Positions 57,085 to 64,000 of a stretch of DNA of 64,000 nt are shown here, piece by piece. The translations under genes and the position numbers were made by a program. The first letter of the stretch is position 1, and each line of letters begins with the position of its first letter. Source of the DNA: Thioclava sediminum (GTDB taxonomy: Bacteria; Pseudomonadota; Alphaproteobacteria; Rhodobacterales; Rhodobacteraceae); contig NZ_MPZV01000005.1 of the NCBI RefSeq assembly GCF_002020355.1, positions 1 to 64,000 of the forward strand, read 5' to 3'. The notes under the pieces were generated by a model that did not search any database, was not told the origin of the DNA, and worked only from the letters and a program-made list of their open reading frames with translations.

Positions 57085-59250
57085 ATGACCCAAGCAGATT
57101 TCCTCAAGACCCCCTTCCCCACGCCAATCGCGCTGCCCGAGTCGGAGATCAGCGGACCGGGCCGATTTTTCAACCGGGAACTGAGCTGGCTGGCCTTCAA
57201 CTGGCGGGTTCTGGAAGAGTCGCGCAATCCGCGTGTGCCGCTCCTGGAACGCGTGCGCTTCCTGTCGATCTCGGCCACCAACCTCGACGAATTCTACACC
57301 GTGCGCGTGGCGGGCCTGATGGAGCTTGTGCGCGAAAGCAACGTGAACGCCTCCGATGACGGGCTCACCCCGGCCGAGCAGCTGGAGAAGATCAACGCCA
57401 ACGCACGGCGACTGATGGACACCCAGCAGGCGACGTGGTCGGCGCTCAAGCGCGAGATGGAGCGCGAGGGCATCCATGTCGTGAGCCGCTCGCGGCTGAC
57501 CAAGCGCGATCTCGATTTCCTCTCGGATCACTTCCTCAACAACGTCTTCCCGGTGCTCTCGCCGCTGGCGATCGACCCCGCGCACCCCTTCCCCTTCATC
57601 CCGAATACCGGCTTCTGCCTCGCGCTGGAGCTGGAGCGGGAAAGCGATCAGCGCCGGTTGCAGGCGCTCTTGCCGATCCCGGCGCAGATCGACCGTTTCG
57701 TGCGCCTTCCGGGCGAGGCGCGGTTCCTGCCGCTCGAACAGCTTCTGATGCTGCATCTGAGCTCGCTCTTCCCGGGCTACAAGGATGTGGGCTCGTGCTC
57801 GTTCCGGGTGCTGCGCGACAGCGATCTGGAAGTCGAGGACGAGGCCGAAGATCTCGTGCGCGAGTTCGAGACCGCGCTGAAGCGCCGTCGCCGCGGGCAG
57901 GTTATCCGGATGTCGGTCTCTCCCGGCGCACCCGAGGACCTGCAGGCGCTGGTGATGCGAGAACTGCATGTCGATCCCGACGAGGTCGTCGAAGAAAAGG
58001 GTCTCGTCGGCATTGCCGACGTGAAGGAACTCATCCTGAACGAGCGGCCCGATCTGCTCTGGCCGACCTTCACCCCGCGCGTGCCCGAACGCGTGCAGGA
58101 CCACGAGGGCGACATGTTCGCCGCAATCAAGCAGAAGGACATCCTGCTGCACCACCCCTACGAGACCTTCGATCTGGTGGTGCGCTTCATCGACCAGGCG
58201 GCGAACGATCCCAACGTACTGGCGATCAAGCAGACGCTCTATCGGACGTCGAAAGACAGCCCAGTCGTCTCGTCGCTGTGTGAGGCGGCGGAGAACGGCA
58301 AATCCGTGACCGCGCTCGTGGAGCTGAAAGCCCGCTTCGACGAGGCCGCAAATATCCGCCAGTCGCGCCGTCTGGAGCGCGCGGGCGCCCATGTCGTCTA
58401 CGGGTTCATCAACTACAAGACCCACGCCAAGATCTCGACCGTCGTGCGCCGCGAGGGCGACCATCTCGTGACCTACACCCATTACGGCACGGGCAATTAC
58501 CACCCGATCACGGCGAAGATTTACACCGATCTGAGCTTCTTCACCTGCGACGCGGCACTGGGGCGCGATGCGACGAAGGTCTTCAACTACCTCTCGGGCT
58601 ATGTGCAGCCCGAGGGTCTGGAGAACCTCGCCATCTCGCCGATCACGCTGAAGCCGCGCCTGCTCGACCTGATCGACCGCGAGATCGAACACGCCAAGGC
58701 GGGCAAACCCGCGGCGATCTGGGCGAAGATGAATTCGCTGATCGAATCCGACGTGATCGACGCGCTCTACCGGGCGTCGCAGGCGGGGGTGAAAATCTCG
58801 CTCGTGATCCGCGGCATCTGCGGTATCCGCCCCGGCATCAAGGGCCTGTCCGAGAATATCCGCGTCAAATCCATCGTCGGACGGTTCTTGGAGCATTCGC
58901 GCATCGTGTGCTTCGGCAACGGCCATGCTCTGCCCTCCAACGACGCGCGGGTGTTCTTCTCCTCCGCCGACTGGATGGGGCGCAACCTCAACCGCCGGGT
59001 CGAGACGCTGGTGGAGGCCAAGAACCCCACGGTGAAGGCGCAGATCGTCAGCCAGATCATGGCGGCGAACATGGCCGACGAGGCGCAGAGCTGGATTTTG
59101 CAGCCCGACGGCAAGTTCATCCGCCACCTGCCCGACGACCGCGAGGACCTGTTCTCCTGCCACCGGTTCTTCATGGAATACCCCTCGCTCTCGGGCCGGG
59201 GTTCCGCTGGGGCAAGCGACGTTCCCGAACTTGCCCATAGCTTCGACTAG
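57085..59250 (+). CDS. ppk: Polyphosphate kinase 1
   Basis: 721 aa. It makes polyphosphate from ATP through a phosphohistidine. RFFNRELSWLAFNWRVLEES is the N-terminal domain start. The phospholipase-D-like C-terminal domains carry the phosphohistidine region THYGTGNYHPITAKIYTDL and RVFFSSADWMGRNLNRRVE. Followed 39 bp later by ppx, so one operon handles polyphosphate synthesis and breakdown. Confidence 0.97.
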   Translation: MTQADFLKTPFPTPIALPESEISGPGRFFNRELSWLAFNWRVLEESRNPRVPLLERVRFLSISATNLDEFYTVRVAGLMELVRESNVNASDDGLTPAEQLEKINANARRLMDTQQATWSALKREMEREGIHVVSRSRLTKRDLDFLSDHFLNNVFPVLSPLAIDPAHPFPFIPNTGFCLALELERESDQRRLQALLPIPAQIDRFVRLPGEARFLPLEQLLMLHLSSLFPGYKDVGSCSFRVLRDSDLEVEDEAEDLVREFETALKRRRRGQVIRMSVSPGAPEDLQALVMRELHVDPDEVVEEKGLVGIADVKELILNERPDLLWPTFTPRVPERVQDHEGDMFAAIKQKDILLHHPYETFDLVVRFIDQAANDPNVLAIKQTLYRTSKDSPVVSSLCEAAENGKSVTALVELKARFDEAANIRQSRRLERAGAHVVYGFINYKTHAKISTVVRREGDHLVTYTHYGTGNYHPITAKIYTDLSFFTCDAALGRDATKVFNYLSGYVQPEGLENLAISPITLKPRLLDLIDREIEHAKAGKPAAIWAKMNSLIESDVIDALYRASQAGVKISLVIRGICGIRPGIKGLSENIRVKSIVGRFLEHSRIVCFGNGHALPSNDARVFFSSADWMGRNLNRRVETLVEAKNPTVKAQIVSQIMAANMADEAQSWILQPDGKFIRHLPDDREDLFSCHRFFMEYPSLSGRGSAGASDVPELAHSFD

Positions 59251-59289
59251 CCCTAGCTTTGGGTGCGAACGACTCGAACGGACGGGCAG

Positions 59290-60840
59290 ATGAGCAAAGA
59301 CAAAGCGGCGCCGGCAGTTGATGACAGCGACGATTGGGATCCGTTCGGCCAGCCTCTCTTCGATGACCCGTCCGTGCGCGCGCTCTCGCGCGTCGGGGTC
59401 GTCGATATCGGCTCCAACTCGATCCGGATGGTCGTCTTCGACGGCGCGGCGCGCAGCCCCGCCTATTTCTTCAACGAGAAGGTCATGGCGGGCCTCGGCC
59501 AAGGTCTGGCGGAGACCGGCAGGCTCAATCCCGAGGGCCGCGAACGCGGGCTGACCGCGCTCAAACGCTTCGCCGCGCTCGCCGAGGGGATGGACATCGG
59601 CCCGCTCACCTGCGTCGCCACCGCTGCGATGCGCGATGCCGAGGACGGCCCCGAGTTTCACCGCAAGATCGAGAAAGACACCGGGCTGAAGGTCCATATC
59701 GTCGACGGTCTCGAAGAGGCGCGCCTCTCGGCACAAGGGGTGCTCCTAGGCTGGCCCGAGGCAGAGGGCCTCGTCTGCGATATCGGCGGCAACTCGATGG
59801 AGCTGGCCGAGATTCGCGGCGGCAAGGTCTGGCGTCGCGCCACCTCACAGCTTGGCCCCTTCCGTCTGCAGCAGATCCCGGGCGGCAAGAAGGCCATCAC
59901 CGCCCATATTCAGGCGACAATGCAGGAGCTGGCCGAGAAGGTCGGCACCGGACACGAACGCATCTACCTCGTCGGCGGCTCGTGGCGCGCCATCGCACGT
60001 CTCGACATGGAGCGGCGCGACTACCCGCTGCTGGTGCAGCACGAATACCGGATGAAGCCCGACGAGCTGGGCGAGACGATCGAGTGGATCGGCAAATCGG
60101 ACATGGAGAAGCTGCGCTCCAAGACCGGCACCTCTGCCGCGCGGATGGAACTCGTCCCGTTGGCAAGTCAGGTGCTGCGCGAGTTGATCGCCACCTTCCA
60201 GCCCAAGGAGATCGACGTCTCTGCATACGGCATCCGCGAAGGGCTGCTTTATGAGCAGATGCCCGAACGGCTGCGCCGCCGCGATCCGCTGGTGGAAGCC
60301 GCGCGCCATACCGAGCGCGTGATGAGCCGGATGCCCGGCTTCGGCAAGAAGCTCCACGCTTTCATCGAGCCGATCTTCGGGCCCCTTCCGCCCGAGAAAT
60401 TCCGCCTCGTGCGCGCGGCCTGCCTGCTGCATGACACGACGTGGCGCACCCATCCCGATTACCGCGCCGAGGCCTGTTTCGAGAACGTCACCCGCGCGAA
60501 TTATTCAGCCATGTCCCACCCCGAGCGGATCTGGCTCGGCGTGGCGCTGCTGCACCGCTACAAGAATTCGCGCGGCGGCTCGCGGCTGGAGCCGTTCCTG
60601 CCGCTGCTGACGGAAGAGCAGATTCAGGAGGCCGAGGTTCTGGGCAAGGCGATGCGCTTCGGTTCGATGTTCGCGACCCACAGCCCTGCCGATGCGGGCG
60701 AGCTGAAATATTCGGCCAAGAAGGGCGAGTTGGAACTGAAACTGACCAAGCGCGGCAAGGCGCTGATGGGCGAGGTTGCCGAGTCGCGCTTCCGCTCGCT
60801 TGCGAATGCGCTGAAGGCCGAGCCGATCATCACCGATTAA
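59290..60840 (+). CDS. ppx: Exopolyphosphatase / GppA family
   Basis: 516 aa. The ASKHA ATPase-like fold begins VGVVDIGSNSIRMVVFDG, with AMRDAEDGPEF, VCDIGGNSMELAEI and YLVGGSWRAIARLDM as phosphate-loop and catalytic regions. An HD-like helical C-terminal domain (RLVRAACLLHDTTWRTHPDYRAEACFENVT) follows. It removes terminal phosphates from polyphosphate and possibly pppGpp. Start at 59290; the in-frame start at 59263 is weaker. Confidence 0.94.
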   Translation: MSKDKAAPAVDDSDDWDPFGQPLFDDPSVRALSRVGVVDIGSNSIRMVVFDGAARSPAYFFNEKVMAGLGQGLAETGRLNPEGRERGLTALKRFAALAEGMDIGPLTCVATAAMRDAEDGPEFHRKIEKDTGLKVHIVDGLEEARLSAQGVLLGWPEAEGLVCDIGGNSMELAEIRGGKVWRRATSQLGPFRLQQIPGGKKAITAHIQATMQELAEKVGTGHERIYLVGGSWRAIARLDMERRDYPLLVQHEYRMKPDELGETIEWIGKSDMEKLRSKTGTSAARMELVPLASQVLRELIATFQPKEIDVSAYGIREGLLYEQMPERLRRRDPLVEAARHTERVMSRMPGFGKKLHAFIEPIFGPLPPEKFRLVRAACLLHDTTWRTHPDYRAEACFENVTRANYSAMSHPERIWLGVALLHRYKNSRGGSRLEPFLPLLTEEQIQEAEVLGKAMRFGSMFATHSPADAGELKYSAKKGELELKLTKRGKALMGEVAESRFRSLANALKAEPIITD

Positions 60841-61262
60841 AGCTCGATGCCGCCCTCCGGGATCTCGATGGGCCCGCCCTGGTTCGGCGCGTCCTTTTGC
60901 GGCGCATCCTCCGGCGGCTCGGTCATCAAAGGCGGCGGCGGCGCGTCCGCGTTGCGCCGCATGATGATATCGCCATTTGGCAGCCGCTCGGGCGCGCCGT
61001 AATTCGACATGTCGTCAACCAGCGCGAGGAACTGGCGCAGCTTCGGCCCCAACTGGGCTGCGGCCTCCCCCAAGCCTTTCTGCATCTCGTCGAGCTGCGG
61101 CTTCATTTCGCCCATGAGCCCCCGAAACAGCGACTGCGCCCCTTCCTGCAGCAACGAGAGCCCGCGATCGACATCGCCGCCAGCGTCGCCGCCCTCCTCC
61201 TGCGCGGAGACGGGCGTTGCCAGAAGGGCGAGCGAGAGAGCGATGACGAGCGGCTGTTTCAT
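60837..61262 (-). CDS. Small secreted protein of unknown function
   Basis: 141 aa. Signal peptide (PLVIALSLALLATPVSAQE, cleavage after VSA), helical middle (LSLLQEGAQSLFRGLMGEMKPQLDEMQKGLGEAAAQLGPKLRQFLALVDD), then a Pro-rich tail. Its coding end overlaps the ppx stop by 4 bp, convergently. Similar proteins lie at this site in relatives to my knowledge, without a known role. Confidence 0.75.
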   Translation of the reverse strand: MKQPLVIALSLALLATPVSAQEEGGDAGGDVDRGLSLLQEGAQSLFRGLMGEMKPQLDEMQKGLGEAAAQLGPKLRQFLALVDDMSNYGAPERLPNGDIIMRRNADAPPPPLMTEPPEDAPQKDAPNQGGPIEIPEGGIEL

Positions 61263-61306
61263 AGCTCCGATCCTACGCTGAAGCGGCGCGAAAATCACGC
61301 CCCCGA

Positions 61307-62314
61307 TCAGTCGATATCGACCGAGACGGGAAAATGATCCGAGGCCTGCAAAAGCGCCTCGCGCAATTCGGGCACGCGGTAGATATGCGGATCGTCGAAC
61401 GGGTGCCAGATACGCCACTTCCTCGCCCGGGCTGCCAGATCGGGCGAGAGCATCACATAATCCAGCATGGCCGAGAAATACTGCTTCTGATCGACGAGGT
61501 AGAACCGCGCGGAACTGGGGGCTGCGGCCGTATGATGCGCTTTCGACAGCCGCGCATGGGGATCGTGCAGCCGTTCCGCTTCCGGGCCACCCTCGCCCGC
61601 GACGATCTCCACGCCCGAGCGTCCGAACAGCTTCTCGTATTCATCAAGCCCCGGACCGTCGTTGAAATCGCCCAGCACGATCAGACTGTCTCCCGCCGCG
61701 AGATGCTCCTCCACGCGGCCCCGGATCCAGATCGACTGCGCCAATTGCTTGCGCCGGTTCTCGATCGCCATGCGGGTGGCTGTCTCGAGGCTCGTCGCGC
61801 CATGCGGGGCTTTCGACTTCACATGCACGCCGATCAGCCGAAGCACTTCCCCGCTCTGCGTTCCCAGCGTGACTTCGAGCGGTGGCTTGGAAAAGGTGAC
61901 CGTATCCATCCGCGCATCGATATCGAGGTCGATCCGCAGGCTGCCATCGAAGCGCGGCCACGCCTCCGAACTTTGCGGATCATGCCGCGCCGTTACGACA
62001 TCGGGGTCGTAGAGCAGCGCCAGTTCCTGCTGGGTATCGTTGGAAAAGCCCAGAAGCGCGCGACGCTGGCGCAGCCCGAACCGCTCCGCGAAGCCTTCGA
62101 GCATATCCACCGTCTTGTGGCGATGATTGTCGTCGGGCGCCTCGACAACCAGAAGCACATCGGCCTCCAGCGCGCTCATCACGATCGCGATCGCCCCGGT
62201 CTGCTGGCTGCGCGTCACGTTGTAGCGCGCCGACCATTCACTATCGTCGAGAAGCGTCCCGTTACGCGCGAAAAGGCTGTTGAACCACTCGATATTCCAG
62301 GTGGCGATCCGCAT
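61307..62314 (-). CDS. Endonuclease/exonuclease/phosphatase family protein
   Basis: 335 aa EEP fold. RIATWNIEWFN, VVEAPDDN, LGDFNDGPG and SDHFPVSV are the conserved metal/catalytic motifs. Substrate may be nucleic acid or a phosphoester. No signal peptide is visible. ATG at 62314 shares its first base with the preceding gene's stop (TGATG overlap), so coupled. Confidence 0.86.
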   Translation of the reverse strand: MRIATWNIEWFNSLFARNGTLLDDSEWSARYNVTRSQQTGAIAIVMSALEADVLLVVEAPDDNHRHKTVDMLEGFAERFGLRQRRALLGFSNDTQQELALLYDPDVVTARHDPQSSEAWPRFDGSLRIDLDIDARMDTVTFSKPPLEVTLGTQSGEVLRLIGVHVKSKAPHGATSLETATRMAIENRRKQLAQSIWIRGRVEEHLAAGDSLIVLGDFNDGPGLDEYEKLFGRSGVEIVAGEGGPEAERLHDPHARLSKAHHTAAAPSSARFYLVDQKQYFSAMLDYVMLSPDLAARARKWRIWHPFDDPHIYRVPELREALLQASDHFPVSVDID

Positions 62315-63012
62315 CACGCCTCCGCATGGCTGGCGCGGATTTCCTCCCAGGCCTTGTTGAGCGCGATCACCCGCGCCTCGGAGAGCTGCACAGCCTCCTC
62401 AGGCAGACCACGGGCAATCGCCCGGTCGGGATGCGCCTCGCGCACCTTGTTGCGCCAGACCTTGCGCACCTCGGGAAGCGGTGTGCCGGGCTCGACCTCC
62501 AGCACGGTCCACGGATCGGGATCGGCATCCTCCACGAAGGCCGAACGCATCGCGCGGAAACAGCATTCCTCGAGCCCGAAGATCCGCGCGACCTCCAGCA
62601 GGAAGGCATCCTCGCCCTCGTGGTAATCGCCATCGGCCAGCGCGATGAAGAACAGGCCTTCGAGCACGTCCTTCAGCACATCCGCGCCGGGGCCGAACAT
62701 GTTGGCGATCTTGCGGGCATAGGCGTCGAAGCCCGCCACATCGGTGCGCGCCATGTTGAAGACGCGCGCGGCATTGGCTTCCTCTTCCGGCGGGATCTGG
62801 AAAATCCGCCGGAACGCCGCCACCTCGTCGCGCGTGACCTGCCCGTCCGCCTTCGCCATCTTCGCCCCCAGCGCAATCACCGCGATGGTGAAAGCAACCG
62901 AGCGTTCCGGCGGCTGGCGCAGATTGTCGAAGACCGTCGACAGCGCCTCCCCCCGCCCGAGAGCGGAGAGCGCCTGCGCGATACGCGACCAAAGGGAGAT
63001 GGGCTTGTCCAT
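62314..63012 (-). CDS. TerB-like and J-domain protein (DjlA-like)
   Basis: 232 aa. Residues ~40-140 form a TerB helical domain (FTIAVIALGAKMAKADGQVTRDEVAAFRRIF ... FFIALADGDYHEGEDAFLLEVARIFGL). Residues ~165-230 form a J domain with the HPD motif (REAHPDRAI), recruiting DnaK. It lacks the N-terminal membrane helix of E. coli DjlA, so is probably soluble. Precedes the EEP gene. Confidence 0.88.
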   Translation of the reverse strand: MDKPISLWSRIAQALSALGRGEALSTVFDNLRQPPERSVAFTIAVIALGAKMAKADGQVTRDEVAAFRRIFQIPPEEEANAARVFNMARTDVAGFDAYARKIANMFGPGADVLKDVLEGLFFIALADGDYHEGEDAFLLEVARIFGLEECCFRAMRSAFVEDADPDPWTVLEVEPGTPLPEVRKVWRNKVREAHPDRAIARGLPEEAVQLSEARVIALNKAWEEIRASHAEA

Positions 63013-63150
63013 GGTTCAAGTCTAGCCGCGCTGCGGCGGAAATGCACCCGCGCAAATCCGCCCTGTGATTAAATCGTTGTAATGTTTTGAAATGACTGGC
63101 GGCGCGCAGAGTTCCCCCGCGCGCCGCCCAAATTCAAAGCAAAGCCCGAA

Positions 63151-63206
63151 CTTCGCCTTGGTCAAAATATCCCGGGGGGCGCGTCAGCGCGGGGGCAGAG
63201 CCCCCT
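63151..63206 (-). repeat. Intergenic hairpin repeat, copy 11
   Basis: Reverse orientation: CTTCGCCTTGG, AAAATATCCCGGGGG, second stem GCGC-gtca-GCGC, stem GGGGGC-aga-GCCCCC. Nearly identical to copies 8 and 9. Confidence 0.9.
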
Positions 63207-63226
63207 CGCCCGTGCCACCTCTCCCG

Positions 63227-63268
63227 CGCCCTCAGGCCCTCGCCCTCAGGCCCGCGCCCTCAGGCCCG
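63227..63268. repeat. 14-bp tandem repeat, three units
   Basis: CGCCCTCAGGCCC plus T or G, at 63227, 63241 and 63255. The third unit contains the stop codon of the mutase gene (63260-63262). Likely slippage product. Confidence 0.8.
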
Positions 63269-64000
63269 CGCCTGACGCACGATGTCGAGGATCTCGCGCG
63301 CGGCCAGCGGGATGTTCGTCCCCGGCCCGAAGATCGCCTTCACGCCCGCCTTCTTGAGATAGTCGTAATCCTGCTGCGGGATCACGCCGCCGCAGATCAC
63401 GATGATATCCTCGGCGCCCTTCTCTTTGAGCGCCTCGATCAGCTTCGGAGCCAGCGTCTTGTGACCGGCCGCCTGCGACGAAATCCCGACCACATGCACG
63501 TCGTTGTCGATCGCGTCCTGCGCTGCTTCTTCCGGCGTCTGGAACAGCGGGCCCACATCGACGTCGAAGCCGATATCGGCAAAGGCGGTCGCGATCACCT
63601 TGGCGCCGCGGTCGTGGCCGTCCTGACCCATCTTCACCACCAGCATCCGCGGGCGGCGTCCCTCTTCCTCGGCGAAGGTCTCGACGTCCTTCTGGATCTG
63701 CGCGAAGCCCTCATCGCCGTCATAGGCCGCGCCATAAACACCAGCCAAAGTCTTCACCTCGGCGCGGTGACGTCCGAACACCTTTTCCATCGCCATCGAA
63801 ATCTCTCCCACAGAAGCCCGGGCGCGTGCAGCTTCCACCGCCGCTTCGAGCAGGTTGCCACCCTCGGAGGCGCGGCGCGTCAGTTCCGTCAGCGCCGCCT
63901 CGCAGGCCGCCTCATCGCGGCTCGCCCGCATCTTCTCGAGCCGCGCGATCTGGTTGTCGCGCACCTTCGCATTGTCGATGTCGAGGATATCCAGCTCGTC
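63260..64000 (-). CDS. Methylmalonyl-CoA mutase, C-terminal part (truncated by window edge)
   Basis: At least 246 aa, open to the window edge. The B12-binding domain has the DxHxxG motif in [12 protein letters not shown], then [39 protein letters not shown] and [28 protein letters not shown]. The Gln/Glu-rich stretch before it ([18 protein letters not shown]) links to the catalytic barrel, which lies outside. It converts methylmalonyl-CoA to succinyl-CoA. The mutase may also be a related ethylmalonyl-type enzyme; the catalytic half is needed to tell. Confidence 0.93.
   Translation of the reverse strand, partial: DELDILDIDNAKVRDNQIARLEKMRASRDEAACEAALTELTRRASEGGNLLEAAVEAARARASVGEISMAMEKVFGRHRAEVKTLAGVYGAAYDGDEGFAQIQKDVETFAEEEGRRPRMLVVKMGQDGHDRGAKVIATAFADIGFDVDVGPLFQTPEEAAQDAIDNDVHVVGISSQAAGHKTLAPKLIEALKEKGAEDIIVICGGVIPQQDYDYLKKAGVKAIFGPGTNIPLAAREILDIVRQARA

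Overview
The window looks like a chromosomal segment from a high-G+C alphaproteobacterium of the Rhodobacteraceae/Paracoccaceae group (Rhodobacterales). The genus cannot be fixed from sequence reading alone. Support comes from gene order (rplU-rpmA-acetyltransferases-obgE-proB; yceD-rpmF-plsX-fabH-ihfA-merR; argS-SPOR-nagZ-scpA-scpB; proS-lolCE-lolD; perM-hdaA-ppk-ppx), from an L21 protein with a helix-hairpin-helix tail, from a DksA with a single cysteine, and from a PhaR-type PHB cluster. Almost everything is core housekeeping DNA; no prophage, IS element or CRISPR array was seen.

Layout. 1-0.49 kb: non-coding, rich in GANTC sites. 0.5-2.0 kb: pssA-psd for phosphatidylethanolamine. 2.2-2.9 kb: bfd-bfr iron storage. 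3.1-4.0 kb: rplM-rpsI. 4.3-5.6 kb: a thioesterase and a crotonase-fold protein, divergent. 5.6-10.1 kb: proB, obgE, two GNAT genes, rpmA, rplU. 10.2-14.7 kb: CaiB/BaiF-family protein, Uup-type ABC-F, olsB, bamE-like lipoprotein. 14.9-19.5 kb: yceD, rpmF, plsX, fabH, ihfA, merR. 19.6-20.8 kb: tRNA-Pro(GGG) and a double-domain dCTP deaminase. 21-26 kb: FAD monooxygenase, dksA, moxR, MATE transporter and a small glyoxalase-like partner. 26-31.6 kb: the overlapping SPOR-nagZ-scpA-scpB run and argS. 31.8-34.4 kb: glcG-glcB. 34.4-34.9 kb: a 0.5-kb non-coding, strongly foldable gap. 34.9-42.3 kb: pepN, gatB, a DUF808 protein and two alpha/beta hydrolases. 42.4-43.3 kb: a low-G+C patch holding a gene broken by two amber codons. 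43.4-47.9 kb: PHB cluster phaZ / phaC-phaP-phaR. 48.2-50.6 kb: thrS and a cold-shock gene. 50.7-55 kb: arsC-like, lolD, lolC/E, a secreted protein, proS. 55.2-63 kb: perM, hdaA, ppk, ppx, a secreted protein, an EEP-family enzyme and a TerB-J protein. 63.3 kb to the edge: C-terminus of methylmalonyl-CoA mutase.

Genes working together. The PHB cluster is the clearest regulatory unit: the repressor PhaR is encoded beside the phasin gene, and a perfect CTGC-N3-GCAG palindrome fills the spacer of the phasin promoter. bfd-bfr stores iron under a promoter with a palindrome across its -35 box. ppk and ppx make and degrade polyphosphate.

The most interesting non-genic signal is a family of about 11 intergenic repeats. 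Each has one or two hairpins followed by CCCCCGGGATATTT and CCAAG. The stem sequences differ between copies but stay paired, some copies come as inverted pairs, and one pair brackets an acetyltransferase gene almost exactly. Other points worth a look are an alpha/beta hydrolase whose nucleophile serine is tryptophan, a crotonase-fold protein lacking both catalytic glutamates, and the foldable gap between glcB and pepN.
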